Assembly (NCBI RefSeq): GCF_018691265.1
Contig: NW_024881324.1
Location: 8,931,730 to 8,995,729 of the forward strand
Origin: Tyto alba
Taxonomy: Eukaryota > Chordata > Aves > Strigiformes > Tytonidae
Direction: 5' to 3'
Length of the DNA stretch: 64,000 nucleotides
The notes under the pieces: generated by a model
Database searches by the model: none
Told to the model about the DNA's origin: nothing
What the model saw: only the letters and a program-made list of their open reading frames with translations
Translations under genes and position numbers: made by a program
In this document: piece after piece, positions 1 through 15,860 of the stretch
Numbering within the stretch: position 1 is the first letter of the stretch
Layout of the letters: the number at the start of each line of letters is the position of its first letter

Positions 1-279
1 GGGCTTTCATCCATCTCAGGTGATTATATTTGCCTGTGAGGATCCACTTGTGAATGAAGAGCTGATAGAACGCTAATTTGGCTTTATTTTAGAGCCTTTA
101 AACAAAAAAGTAACATATTGATATTCCCAGGAAGGTATTTATTTCATATTATATAGTACGATTTTCACTAGTTTCCAGCACAAGTTCTCCCAAGACTATG
201 CAGAGAAAGACATATGAAGTGTGTGTTTATCCCTGTTTTTACGAACTACTACTCACTTCTGTTCTCCTTGTCTTTCTAG
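1..279 (+). other. GMPR: GMPR intron, 3' end only
   Basis: AT-rich intronic sequence leading to the acceptor at 278-279. No repeat or coding signal is visible. Confidence 0.8.
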
Positions 280-453
280 CATGTAGCAGCAAGCTCAGGT
301 AGTGGAAAAGCTGATTTGGACAAGTTAACAAGTATTCTAGAGGCCATTCCACTTATCAGATACATTTGCCTGGATGTGGCAAACGGCTATTCAGAGCACT
401 TTGTGGAGTTTGTGAAGTCTGTCCGTGCCCTGTTCCCACATCACACAATTATG
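280..453 (+). CDS. GMPR: GMPR internal coding exon (residues 98-155), first GMPR exon in the window
   Basis: GMP reductase 1 is a cytosolic enzyme that converts GMP to IMP and ammonia using NADPH, in purine nucleotide salvage. This exon has a pyrimidine-rich acceptor ending tctttctag and a donor gtaagt at 454. It is exactly 58 codons in phase 0. The translation contains HVAASSGSG at the start and ICLDVANGYSEHF in the middle, hallmark blocks of the IMPDH/GMPR barrel family, and ends HTIM. Aligned to the human protein the first codon is residue 98, so exons coding for residues 1-97 lie upstream of the window. If the gene has nine exons as in human, this is exon 4. The paralogue GMPR2 is similar, but linkage to ATXN1 and the C-terminal tail favour GMPR (GMPR1). 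Confidence 0.95.
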
Positions 454-1944
454 GTAAGTGTGTACAAAGGGTGGAGGGGGTGTGTGGGAATTCTGTCCAG
501 AAACAGGGCCCAGAGTTTGGTTGGTAGGCATCAGAAGCTCTGTGGTAGCTCCATCAATTTCTGAGCCCTCATTTAAAAGAGGAAAAGAAAGAAGGAAAGA
601 AAAGTCGTCAAACTCAAACCACTTGTCTTCCAGACAAATACATGTGGACTGATACCCTTCTGAGAATATAGAGGGCAGCTCTATTCATCTACCCATTCAA
701 TTCAGCAAGATGTTGACTCTGAGTCAAATGGTGACTGTAATAACATGTTGGCATCTTCAGTCCTCCACTGTTGATAATTTCTGTGGGAATGTCCAGTGTG
801 CGCTCTGATACTCACATTCTTCTTCCCACACCAAATGTGACCTCTAATCATAAAGTGTGTAGGTTTATGTTGGTGATTCCAAGCTGAGGTTTGCTGTGGG
901 AATGTGCCAATGCCAATTGAGGCCAATGGCTTTTTTTGTCTATTAGATCACTACCAAGACAGCTGAATGTAGACTAATCCTTGCCTGTGATAAGAATCAT
1001 AGGGGTGTTGTGCAGTTGTGAAACAGGGTCATCAGGGAGCAAATTAGTCAATGCTGGGGCTTTTCATGTGCCCTCTGTGAAGTTTCTGTCCCTTCTCAGC
1101 ATGCTAATGCCATGATTCCTCCAGCCCTTTTGCACCAAGAGCCAGGGTGTTTGCATCAATATGGGACTCCTTGCAGCAGAGCCCTACTGCTCCTGCTTGT
1201 TTTCCAGGGCCCTTGAAGATATGGGTCTGAATTTGTTGCTATGAGAATAGCAGAAATTCTCAAACAAACAGCAGATTCCTAATGAGGCTACCAGCCTTTC
1301 TTAAGCCAGTACAGCGAAAAATCATGTTTAGGCAACACTTTCCTATTTTTTCATGCAAGACATGAAGCTTCACACATGTAAAGCAAATGTGAAGTAAAAA
1401 TGGTCATAAATGCACACTCTGACTTGGTTCATAAGGGAACTGCACGCTCAAGCAGCTCAGGGGAAGACTACACTCCTTCCTCCCACATTGGAGGAAGGTA
1501 GTGTTCTTGCCTCTGAATGATGATGGCATTGGAAAATGGAAGTGGGATGGAATGCCTGTGGGGTTCTGGGTTACCATAGGCTAATGAAGAGGCGTCCTTC
1601 AACAGCTACCAGCGGACGTGGGAAACTTTTTGGTATGGCCATATTTACCATGGCTTTGGGGAGAGCTTTTGGAAGTTTGAAATGATAGATGTGGGCTTTT
1701 TGAGCTTCCTGTTCACTGCAGTGAGAGAAGGAGCTGTTTCCTTGCTTTGGATCTGAAATATTGTCCCTAGTGACATGATTACTCCAGTGTCTTTGGCTTG
1801 AAGAGTTGTGGGGGGGGGAGCTTAAACCACATAGTTAAAAAAAAAATCTTCCCTGTCAGGAGTGGAAAGGAAATTGTGTGTCATCCCCTCCTCCACCTCC
1901 CCACAGACTGCTGACTTTGCTGACTGAGGAGGGAGCTCAACCAA

Positions 1945-2030
1945 GATGAATTGCCCAGTAGGCACAGGAGGTCAATGTCAAAGTCAGGTATCAAGCCCAG
2001 ATTTTAGTCCAAGGTCCTTAAGCCGGTCTC
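1945..2030 (-). repeat. MIR-like SINE relic
   Basis: The segment with gattgaattgcccag-like spacing (ttgcccagtaggcac, gtcaggtatcaagccca, ccaaggtccttaagcc) follows the order of the antisense core and tRNA-related part of the ancient amniote MIR SINE (ttgcccaaggtcaca ... cagagc ... gaacccag ... gctcttaacc). It is heavily diverged. The call is pattern recognition only. Confidence 0.45.
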
Positions 2031-3492
2031 ATCCATGACCCACATCTGTTAAGCTACCTGCTTAGTTTCTCTGCTTCTGTGACAGATTATTGTCACTTCA
2101 AGTCTCATTGTTCTGACAGCACCACCTGCTTGAGCACATATACAGCCCTGACCCATTCAGTTGCCTTCTCTGATTGTAGCTCCTTTCTCTGAACATGGTT
2201 TAGTATGGCTCATGTTTTTCATCTCCTGCACAGGGATAATTTCCATTCCTAAGCCTTCTGTTTTCCAAAGCCTCCAGAGTCTGTGCAGTCCCTGAAAACC
2301 TCTGATTCAACTAGGGACATACACCTCTACCCCACTTCCAAGTGAGTTTACGTAACACTCTGTGCCAAAATGGCCTTTTGAAGCTATTCCTGGCTGAAAT
2401 ACAGGCTCTTGTCTAGGCTCCTTTTTATGATACTCTGGAAGACATGTCCTGCTGCTACCTGTTCCCGTCTGCTTTGATGTCTCTGTGCTATGCCTGCAGT
2501 ATGCTTTCTGCTGTTGTGGCTTTCAAACAAAAAGGTTAGCAGTTAAATAGAAGGTATAAAAATAAAGAAGCTTTCTCATAGCTGAGAGTGATCTCCAGGA
2601 CCTTGCAGGCTGTCTTGTTTGCTTTCCTCAGCATGACTGTTCATTCCACAGTCAGCTGCAGTGCAGTACATAACAGTAACCCAACCCTGGTCTCAGGGAA
2701 GGTATGTTCCCAGGGGCTGTGCAGTGGGTTCAGCTCTGAGGCTGAAAGGTGATGTGCAGAGCAACTGTGGTTAATGTAGTACTCTGTGGCCAATAGTCCA
2801 GTGCACACAGAGGATGCCTCTTGTGTAATAACCTTTCAAATGCATGGTTTTGCCTTTTTAAATATTTGCTTTTATAATCACATTACCTTATTTCCTTCCG
2901 CGTGGCTCTGACACAAGCTCTTTTCACTCCTGCCTTTCATATTAATTTACAAAGAAGATCAATTTCTCCGTGGAAAGACAGACAGGGGTGCAAAAGTACA
3001 ACTTGACTTGCCTTTAATCACTCATTAGACTGAGGATAGAGAAAGAAAGAGTGTTCAAGTTTCCTGAGTGTCTCACAAGCAGAGCACTGACCCCCAGAAT
3101 CAAGAGTAATGGTCCAGTGGTGTGTTTTGCTGTAGCCCAGCATCGTGTACTTGAGTTGTGTCTACTCACTGAAGTCCAACTTTTGTTGGCATTCATAATG
3201 GAGGGTGAGAGCCTTTATATTACAGTAAGAGTAGTCCCTATTTATTAGTGTAATTATAGATGTTAGGGTTCTTCCATTTCACTGGAAGTCATTTTAGCAA
3301 GCTAAGATATCTTTGCCAGTAAGCTTTGCCAAGTTTTTAGCCTGAATTTTTCTTTTCACTGTGTTCTCTGTTCATGATACAGAAGAAACCTTGGGGAGGG
3401 GAGCAGGGAGTGTGGCAGGAAGGAAAATGCTAGGGCAGGAGCAGGCTTGCAGATGCAGTAGCACCCACAAGATGTGGGCCAGAGAGGGAGAC

Positions 3493-3558
3493 GAGAGGAA
3501 TCACAAAGCAGGAGCGGAGGGAGGTGAGAGGAATCGCAAAGCAGGAGCAGAGGGAAAC
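3493..3558 (+). repeat. 33 bp tandem duplication (two copies)
   Basis: Two adjacent 33 bp copies (3493-3525 and 3526-3558) both begin gagaggaatc and contain caaagcaggagc. They differ at only a few bases, so the duplication is fairly recent. The period is a multiple of three and keeps a chance ORF open through 3361-3870. Confidence 0.85.
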
Positions 3559-5637
3559 AGCAGGGGCCAGAAACTGTTGCTCCCTTTGGAGTCAGTAGCA
3601 GAACTTCTCAGGGCCTTAGTGGAGGCAGAATTCAGTCAGAGAAAGCCCTGCAGACTGCTCTCAGTTTATCTCCAAAACGAGCAACAGAGTCAATCCACTC
3701 ATGGCGTGTCCACCAGAGCTGGGGTCTCAGAGCAGGGGCCAGCTGGGATCCCAGGGCAGGAGATAGTGATGCTGCCAAGGTTGCCTTGGGTCAGTCACAA
3801 TACTGAGTGCAAACACCCTCCTGATACAGCTCAGCCTGACAAAGGGCATCATCTCTCCATCTCAGGGTAAAGCACCCTTTGCTTTGGTGGGTGGGAAGTG
3901 TCCTTTGGCAGTGTTCCTGATAGTGTGGAGGCACAGACTGTGCTTTCCTCTAGGATACAAGAAAAAAGTTTGAGAACTGTTGTCACAGACACTTCTCCCC
4001 AGCTTGATCCATTGCCATTTGCCAGCAGCTTTCAATCAGTGCAGCAGTGTTCCTGTCTTAGTGTGAGCTGATATTTATAGCAGGCTTTTATGAAGCACAG
4101 TATCAAATGCTTGCCTGAAATTCAGAGGCACTGCCCTACTGTGTTCGCTAATTTTGTATCTCTGTCAGAGAAGCTGTAGCCTTTATAATCTTGTTAGGTG
4201 AAATCTTGATCCTATTAAAGGCAGTAGTGAAACTCCCTTTGACTTCTCTGAGGCCAGGATTTCCTTTAGGACTGACCCACAGTTCAGTCATCCTGGATAG
4301 TGCTGGAATGAGCCAGGGTGACACTCACTTGAAACCTCTCACTGAGAATGTTGCCCTGAGTGCATGAGGCCAGGCCCACAGCCAGGGTAATTTGTTGCAG
4401 CCCCTAATAACTGACCACACTGCAAGCATGGTAGTTTACCTGACTTTCAGTTGTTACTGATGCTGTTATTTTACTGCCAGGGGTATCAAAGTTAGATTAG
4501 CAGTATGGTAATTACTGGGCTATATCTCTTTCAAGAAATCCAGTTCTGCAGCAGATTAGAAATTCATTGGTACATGGGCTCATCACTAAGGTGAGCATGC
4601 TTTTTGTTAATACAGTACTTCCACCAATTACTATGTTCCCTGAGTATTTGCCCAAATACACTACAAAATGTATTGTATGTAGTGGCTTCTTTGTATAAGT
4701 TCCAATTACTTTACTTGCTTTATATTCTTAGTTAATTTTAAGGGGGTTTCATCTCTGTAGTCTCAGTCTTTCTATATTCACCTTTTCAAATTTTTTTAGT
4801 TGAAGTATTCCGGCTTTACCTTTCAGGTGGGGCTTTCAGAAGCCCTTTTGCTTCTATTCAGCTGTCATACTGGCATCAGTGGTAAAGCAAGCACTGGCTT
4901 CAGTGGAAGTAGAGTTCAGCTGGATGTGAGAAAACAGCTTTCCCTGTTCTTCAGCTGTGATACTAGTGTCTCTTCACACACAGATAGCTGTGCCTCTCAG
5001 AGGTCTGCAAAAGGTACCTAAAAGAAGCAAGCCCGTCATCAGCAGGTTGAAGTCTGCTATGTAGAGCTCCACGTCTTCCCTGAAAATTTGTTAAGGATCT
5101 GCAGATTCAGAAAGACAGAAACCACTGATGTGTATACATGCATTCCAGGAAAAAATGTATGCTGGGGACATAAGTGCTTTTCCCTGCTAGGATGAGCATT
5201 TTGAATCAACATATGCAGTTCCAACATTCTCTAGCAATAACTTAACATTAAACGTCTGGTTAGCATTTCTGAAGAGACAGTTTGACAACCTGCTATGCAC
5301 TACTAATAAGAAGACACTGCTGTTTAAGTTAAATACATATTTGATCCCAAATCTCATGGAGCCACAGGCTTTAATACCCGTTCATTCCTGTTTATGAATC
5401 TGTTGCACATACTCCAGTATTTCACCAAGTTGTGAAGTGCTGCGTGTCACACTGCACAGGTAGTCATCCGCCTTCCAGATATAAGCTGCCTTCTAATGTT
5501 GTAAGCAGCATACTCTCTGTCATCTCACCTTGGAGCATACAACACTTAGTATAACAAATTACCACTGAGCAGCAAGGAAGCAGCACTTAGCTGGAAACAC
5601 TGTACCTATTATATGTTCTTTATTTCCTGACTGTTCT

Positions 5638-5658
5638 ATTTTATTTTATTTTATTTTT
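5638..5658 (+). repeat. ATTTT microsatellite
   Basis: Four to five ATTTT units. Simple repeat in a GMPR intron. Confidence 0.85.
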
Positions 5659-6204
5659 AATCAATATCATGCAGTTTTGAGCAAAGTTTAAGTGGTCCTG
5701 TGTCATAGACCACAAATTGCTGCTTAACAGTATTACTGTTTTATAAGTGCCTCAGGTGGTGGCTTGTCAGCTGTTTCAGGCCAATAAAAAGGGGAAGTAA
5801 AATTCATTAAAAATAAATAAATGGTGAAATAAGAGCCAATAATCAGTAAGTGGAGAATAGGCCTTGCCCAGCATTCTCTGGGTAGCTCTCGTGGACTTCA
5901 GCAGGAGTTTTGTTTCAATATAAACTAAGAAAATATTAAGTAAGGATTTTAGGATTTGCTTCCTGCTCTGCCCATATCAGTACTGCTACAAAGTCCTGGA
6001 ATATCATTACCTAAGAGGTCTTCTGAACATCTCTAGATCCTAAATTCAGATCTCTGAAAATTAATAGCCCATCTCAGTATAAGAACAGAATGGATGATGT
6101 GAGCAACTGGACATGTGTTTCATGTGGGTTTATTTTGTGTCGTTTTTCTAGTTGGGATCATGCCATAGATAGGAGAGAAGCTGAAATCCAAACCATAATT
6201 GGGT

Positions 6205-7085
6205 TTCAAATGTCTGATGGGATTCATCCCAGAGTACTGAAGAAGCTAGTGGGTGTTACAGCAGGACCCTTCTCAATCACCTACCAAAGGTCTTTGGAGT
6301 CTGTGGAGGTCAATGCTGATAGGAAGCTAGTCAGCATTATTCCAGTTTACAAGAAGGGGGTGAGGGAAGACCTGGGAAACTACAGACCTGTTAGTCTGAC
6401 CTCATTAGCTGGAGAAATGATGGAGAAGATCATTCTGCTATTGAAAGACATTTGAAGAACAATGCACTATTCAGGCATAGTCAACAAAGGTTCACAAAGG
6501 GAAAGGCCTGTTTAATTTGATATCCTTCTACAATAAGCTCACCTGCCTCGTGGATGAAGGGAAGGTGGTGGATGTAGTTTTCTGGATTTTAGTAAGGGTT
6601 TTGATACTGTCCCTCACAGCATCCTCCTGGAGAAGTTGCCCAGTGATGGGATGAGTGGGTACGTGGTGCCCTGGGTGAAGAACTGGCTGAAGGGCAGGGC
6701 TCAGAGGGTTGCAGGGGATGGGGCTACATCTGGCTGGCGACTGGTCACCAGTGGTGTTCCTCTGGGCTCAGTTCTAGGGCCAGCGCCATTCAATATTTTT
6801 ATCATGGAGGCAGGATTTCAATACACCATTAACTGGTTTGCTGATGATCCCAAACTGGGAGGTGCTGTTGACTCTCTGGAGGGACAAGAGGCCTTGCAGA
6901 GGGATCTAGATAGATTAGAGCATTGGGCTATGATTAATGGGATGAAAATGAGCAAGAACAAGTACTGGATTCTGCACCTGGGACAAAGTGACACTGGACA
7001 CAAGTATAAATTAGGAGAGGAGTGGCTGGAGAGCAGCCCTGCAGAAAGGGATCTGCGGGTGCTGGTTGGCAGCAATGTAAAAAAT
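6205..7085 (+). mobile_element. CR1 LINE fragment, reverse transcriptase region, degenerate
   Basis: CR1 is the dominant non-LTR retrotransposon of birds and reptiles. Translated pieces on the + strand match the order of a CR1 ORF2 reverse transcriptase: DGIHPRVL, then YKKG..EDLGNYRPVSLTSL, then VKNWLKGRAQRV, GATSGW, SGVPLGSVLGP, the catalytic-box region FADDPKLGGAVDSLEGQEAL, and finally YKLGEEWLESSPAERDL. The frame is broken around 6440-6640, with stops and frame changes, and the insertion is interrupted. Both the 5' part and the roughly 0.6 kb 3' end normally found after this point are missing, so it was deleted or rearranged after insertion. It is inactive. It lies sense to GMPR, inside the intron. 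Confidence 0.93.
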
Positions 7086-7619
7086 GACAATAGTACCTTC
7101 CTTACTCTTTCAGTACTGAAAATACAAAATCCTACAGGAATAAGAGATTTGCCAGGGTTTTAAATAAGATCTGAACATCTTCCCACAAAGTGAGGTTCGC
7201 AAGTGAGTGGAAGGCTATAGGCTGTTCAGGAGGCAGAGCAGGAGAGGTGGAGGAGTTGCACTGTATGTAAGGGTTTGCACTGTGTGTAAGGGTATGTTTG
7301 ACTGTATAGCCATTGTGGTTGTGGATGATGTGGTCAAGAGCTTCTGGGAATTAGGGGGATGGAAGACAAAGCAGATATCCTGATGGGATCTTAAGGATCA
7401 GGGTTTACTGGACCAATCATTAAATTCATTTGACTCGAGAAGGTACCTGTATGACTTGTTTAATTTCTGTGGCATGCACAATTAACAATATATATTATTC
7501 TTGACTGTATATAGTTCAACTTGTAAACGCACTGGATAAAACTCTACATTATCGTCATTAGTCTTTGTTGCAGTAGTCTTGAAGTCTGCTGTATATGTGA
7601 TGTTGTTCCTTCTGTCTAG

Positions 7620-7701
7620 GCAGGCAATGTGGTGACAGGAGAGATGGTAGAAGAACTTATTCTTTCTGGAGCAGATATTATTAAAGTGGGCATTGGACCA
7701 G
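7620..7701 (+). CDS. GMPR: GMPR internal coding exon (residues 156-182 plus first base of Gly183)
   Basis: The acceptor is tctgtctag and the donor gtaagt starts at 7702. The 82 nt read [13 protein letters not shown] then [15 protein letters not shown], a near-invariant strand-loop of GMP reductases that leads into the active-site cysteine loop. The exon starts in phase 0 from the previous exon and ends after one base of the Gly183 codon, which is completed at 10092. It is the second of the six GMPR exons visible here. Confidence 0.95.
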
Positions 7702-10330
<2,629 letters not shown>

Positions 10331-11599
10331 TAGGGTAGTCAGTGGAGATTTAAATGTAAATAAACCAACTCCCTCTAAAGTTTAAAAAGACTTGGGCACC
10401 TCACTCCTGTTTGTGTCTTTGGAAAGCTGCTTCTTGCTCCCTGAATGGAGTAAGCTGTTATGTGAACAGAATAGGAAGCTTGATAGCGTTTTTACATTGA
10501 AGCAAAAAGTAATTTCTATGAAAGATTTCTGAAAAATTCATGACATGTAAACATGGCTTTCCCCAGAGAGTGGGACTGAGGGCAGGCAGTCAGTAGAGGG
10601 GACTACAAGGTAAAATGATATGAGCCCATCTGTGTCCTAGTAGCTGGATTGATTCAGACAGCATCCTCACAGAGCTCTCTGTGTGGGAACACGTTTCAGA
10701 AGTGGCTCTGTTGAGCACAGCTGGCACGTGAGCTACTTATGTTCTCACAAAGCTCAGAGGAAATAATGAGCCTATGGAGAAAAAAGAGCATGTATCTGTA
10801 TTGCCTGCTAATGGCAGCTTCCACTCTGCCAGCAGGACCAGATTCACCTCACATAGAAAAACTCAACCTCTAAGCATGGCCTCAGACTGAGCTAGACTGC
10901 AGCCCACAGCACCCAAAGGTCCCGTGTGCTGAGGCACACGCAGGCGGCCGTTGTGCCCCTGACTGCATCAGGCTTGCCCAGTCTCTGCAGGCTGGCTGTG
11001 AGGCGGCTGGCAATCAGGAAGGCATGGGGGCTAACTGGTCTGCTGTGCTCACAGGTACCCACACAGCCAACCGTCTCCCTCTGCGGCCCTAGAAGAGACC
11101 ACATGCTGAATTTTAGATATACTGCCGAGTGAAATCACTGGGAGGCTCTGATTTGTTCAATGCAGTTGTGACTAGTATCCATGTGAGGAAGGGGGTGTGT
11201 TGTGTTGTTGAGGAAGGAGGTGAGAGGAGAACAAACTGACTGTGGATGGGCAAAGGGCTTGACTATATTTCTTGGAGCTGTGGGTAAAGTGGAGCAGGAA
11301 AACAAGTAGGTGTTACAGTTGGATCTCTCTTGTTCTTTATTGCTAATGCATATGCATTCCTTCCTCTCCATGGCTCCCCTATATGAAGTTTGCAGAATAA
11401 AAAGAAAAGCAATCTGTAATTTTATGACTTGGGCAGTATTACAAATGTTTATGTCTATAGCAGACAGCAGAGCATGTGTGCAATAGCGCATGAAAGACTG
11501 ACTCATTACTATGAAGTCTGGTTAACTATAGGTGTCATCCTAGCAGTGGTGCTCAGAGACCCATCCTAGATTTGCAATAATCATTTTCTGCTAGCAACC

Positions 11600-11655
11600 C
11601 CCAGAAGAACGTTATTATCCTCATTTTACAAGAAAACGGGGAGCGTGTGTTTAGA
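11600..11655 (-). repeat. Possible MIR-like fragment
   Basis: gttattatcctcattttaca followed by agaaaacgggga resembles the antisense MIR segment ttattatccccattttacagatgaggaaac. It is short, so this may be chance. Confidence 0.35.
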
Positions 11656-14600
11656 TTGTTGAAAAATGTGATGGTTCTGTACTATTTCTCCTTTCCTGCT
11701 TTGGGGATGGATCAGTTCCTGACCTGCTTAGGTCATGTTGGCTTCAGTGAGCCCACACCTATCAACCCCCCTGGCCATTACACAGGGACAATATAGGAGG
11801 ACAATTTAATACCTGTCTGCTACAACAACTGGTCCAGGAGAATTACTTTTAGCTGTAACTGGGATCTCTAACACCACTGCAGCTCAATTCTGTCATCCAA
11901 GCTAAGGAGACTAAAGCAAGGGTGAGGATGTTATTCCTGAATTCTGCAACATTCAGATAGGTGTTGGTATGTTTATTGGGGAAAGAAAAGGCTGGACTTC
12001 ACGGTCATTGCCAGAGCTCTGCAAGAGTATCACAAAAGAGAGGTATCCTCCTGAGGGAAAAACATATGGGAGCAAGCCTAAGTATATAATTGGATCTAGT
12101 GGCAACAAATATACATGGCATCACTCAAAATGTCTTATTATTGTCATCATGTAGATTCAGGAAGGGGCACACCCTGCCAGAGCCAAAGGAGACCTCTACA
12201 GTCAGAGTATTACCACAGCTATCTACGTTGATTTGGCAGGAGAAAATATGTCCAGCAGTTTTTTGTTATGCTGATACAGAAATAGGAAGAATGTGAAAAG
12301 ACTCAAAGCCTACCAGCTATCTTCACGTAGATTACAGCTGATGGTGTGACATGGATTAGTCTCCTCGGGCACTTTCTTCCATCCACTTCTGTCTTGTCCA
12401 GTACCTTCATTGAATTACTCCTCTTTCTTGTTACATTGGCTCAGCTTACGTATGAAGGGAAAGAAGTCCCGCTCATGGAATGAGAAAGTGATGGTGCTGA
12501 GCACAGTACAGGCCCTGCAAGGGACATAGCACACCTGAAGCCCATTCTGCAGTAGCTCTGGTAGGATGGCAGCACAAACTGGGATTTTAAATGTCTGTGA
12601 TGCTGAAGTGGTCCTGTGTGATTTTTGGAGCTGATATGTTGACAAAGAAGGTGACAATTTTTAGGCAAACATGATAGTCCAAGTGAAGGTCTGATGTCTT
12701 TTTAGAGTCATTTACAGAGAGAAGGGGAGGTGAAATTGCACCAGTTACTTTCCTCATGCTAAGTTATCTTTAAGACTCGAAGCTCACCTCAGAAATGAAT
12801 CTTTCATGACTCACTGAAAGAAGAGAGGAAACCCTGTCTAAGATACAGGCACTGTTTCTGTCCCGTGCTATTTGTCTGGGAGCCAGTAGTCTCAATTTTC
12901 ATTCTCGCTAATCCACTGGCCTTGAGAAAGTGCAGCAGTGAGTTACAGTGGAGGAGCCATTGAGCAGGAGAGCTCCTTTAGAAACACCCTACTTGAGATA
13001 TAGTTTCTCTTTCGTGCAGGTCAGAGAACTACTCTGCTGGATAGAGAGGCAGTCACGTATTCTAGTAAGCCAGCAATGTGGGGAATGGAAAGCAGCCTTG
13101 CGTGTCTCCTCTCTCATTTGGCTACCATTTGATAGAGATCCCTACTCCCCCTTCACCCTGCCTGGGTGATGGGCCACCAGTGTTCAGTGAAAAGGATGAC
13201 TAAGGGGTTCTTCACCCAGCTACTGCCATACCATCTCTTCCTCCACACAGAACACTTTCCACACAGAAATGTGCCCAGCATATGTAGTTCAGAATAAAGC
13301 ACCATATGTATTGTTTCTACTGCTGTATATGCCACATACTTTATATATCTTCTGCATAATAAAAAGCTATCTGTTTGCTAATACTGTAGGAAGGGATGGT
13401 TATACAGTTTATTATAAAGGTTTCTTGAAACATATAAGTCATAGTTATAAACTTACTATAAGTTGCATAAAATATTACATTTTCAACCAGTTCAGACTGG
13501 TTTTTCATACTGTATTTCTTTTCCTCAGGCTTAATTTTGTTGTTGTAAAATGGTTTATCTGTTCAGAGAATAAGACTGGGGAAAATAACATTATTTTAGT
13601 CACTTTAAAATAATTCTGTTGGCTGGAAAGCTGTTTTCCCCTTTTCTTCAGCTTAGCACCCACTTGTCTCAGAATCATGCCCTCTGCAGGCCCCATGTCC
13701 GCCCTTTCAAGTAGGCTTACTTCAGAATAATGCCAGTTCTCCTGAATTCACAGGGGGATTTGTACAGATACCTTTCTCCAGGGCTCTGAGGTAGAGGCTG
13801 AGCCTGCAACAAGCTCCGTAACTGAAGCCCAGCAGTTCTACAAGTCATTTTGAGTCCAGAGCTGTGCCCCTGTTGGGACGAGCTGAACTGCAAGGGAAAG
13901 CTTCTCAGACAAAGCTGCAGAAGCACAGTCTTATTTTCTTAACAGAGCACTTGATTTTCCACATCGAATGAAGTGGCTTAATGCATATAGCTTTATTATA
14001 TAGCATGTACTGGCATAACTGCTTAGTATGTCCCCTTTTTGTTTCCTTTTCTGTGAATTGTTAAATTTACCTGCTTATGTGAGGTAAGTGGAGAAATCTA
14101 CAGATAAAGAAGTGCTGTGAATCATCATCATCAGTTCCTTTTATCTTAAGTGGAATTCATGAGCTTTTGGGGAAGTCTCTTAATCTGCTCAGCATTTTCT
14201 AATTTGGTGACATTCAAAGTGATATTTTTTGAAGCTGATGATTAATGAGTACACACTAAGACCCCCATTGCCATGGCACTTTGGAAAGCATAAAGCCTCC
14301 ATCACTGCCAGTACTGGGTTAATTATAAAAGTCAGACATTGAGCCACCCAACAAGAACAGACTGAAACCCATCTACCAGAGAGCATTCATAGCCAGCCTG
14401 TCTCAGTCAGCCAATAAGTCAGGCAAATTCCTATTCTTTGAAGATTATTAGACCCCTCTTTCTACCTCAGCTCTTCCTCCCCTGACACATGCACACACGC
14501 TCACGCCCTCCTCCAGGCTCTGACAGACTTGTCAGAGGGAAAGAATTGCACAAGCAGAGCCCTTAACAGGAGAGAGATATTCAGCTGTCAGCCCAGCACT

Positions 14601-15800
14601 CCTTTCTGGAGCTGACAGCAAGAGTGTCTAGCTCAACAAAAGGCATAATGTGCTAGAGGTTATCAGCAAATGGAATAAAAGCCTTTAAAGTTCAACCAGG
14701 CACTGTTTGCAGTGGGATGCCCTTTGAAAAGGCACTCATTTTTGGATCCACCTGCTCAGTTTGTGTCTGAATTCTTTTCTGTGCGCAGAGAGGCTCTAAC
14801 ACTGAGCCCCACTGCCAGCTACCCGTGAAAGCCAGCACTAAAGTGGCTGGGGGGTGGAGTGGCTGGCTGTGCTCAGACGCAGGTCGTACACACACATGCA
14901 TTTCTGCCAACAGGGAGGTGAAACAAAATGAGGTGACTGTACAGTCTGAGGAGTAGCTTCTAAAGCAGGAAAGCTGTCGGCAGCCTGCCGCAGACCCTTA
15001 TCATCAGAGGAATGGGGAGCCCTCTTGGTACAGTGACTGCGCAGAGTAGAAGGATCTTTCATCTGTGCTCAGACCTCTACGAAACCTAAAGAACCAAGCA
15101 CATGATGAGCCTCTGCTATGTGCCATTCCTTTTTTACAGCCTTATCACAGATACATAACTTCCTTCCCCGCAACAGAAACCCCTTCATCAGCCACCTCTT
15201 TGCTCTGCACTGAGACTGAAATAGAGGTCTAAAATGCTAAAGATCTCAAAGGGCTGCTGTTTCTTTAGCAAACCCATAGCAAACAGTGAGGAGTATGATG
15301 AGACATTCATTTTCACTTACCAAGGATTAGATTACCCAATTTGCTTAGAGATTATCAGATCAAAATCCAACATAGCTGGTGGTATATTTCCTCACCCCTC
15401 CCACTGTGACCTTTTAATGTATTGTAAATTGCTGAGAAAGTTATTTTAAATGTCTTTGGTGGTTTAAGGTAGGGGTTTGTGGTACCTCTGCATCACACAG
15501 CCTTTCATTAAAATGGCGGGCAATGATTCAGATCATGAGAGGAGGTTTTGTTTTCCAGTTTCTGGGATTTTGGAAATTGCCGTCAGGAATCTACATCGCT
15601 GCTGTTAGCAGTGGTATTATCAGTAGACTATACGGTAGAGTAGATGAGCCTCAAGAAGGAAAGCACTAGAAAGGATGATGCGGATTCCCTAAAAACTCAG
15701 CCAAGACGATGTATACCAGTGGTGCACAGTCAGCTCCTGACCTGCTGCTGTGCTGCAGGTCGCAGGGCCCCAGCGCTCCGGGGGTCCCCGAGGGAGCTCG

Positions 15801-15840
15801 CTGCCACTCACTGCCACTCTGCCACTCTCCGCCACTCACT
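15801..15840 (+). repeat. Short tandem repeat next to a GMPR 3' splice site
   Basis: Four imperfect copies of a roughly 10 bp unit (ctgccactca, ctgccactct, gccactctcc, gccactcact) end 20 nt before the exon at 15861. They occupy the expected branch-point and upstream polypyrimidine zone. Confidence 0.8.
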
Positions 15841-15860
15841 GTCGTCTGTTCTCTGTGCAG

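Larger units (their letters stand above)
454..7619 (+). other. GMPR: GMPR intron between coding exons 280-453 and 7620-7701
   Basis: A 7.2 kb intron. It holds a MIR-like relic (1945-2030), a 33 bp tandem duplication (3493-3558), an ATTTT microsatellite (5638-5658) and a degenerate CR1 (6205-7085). Between these I see only unstructured, moderately AT-rich sequence with short chance ORFs. Confidence 0.85.
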
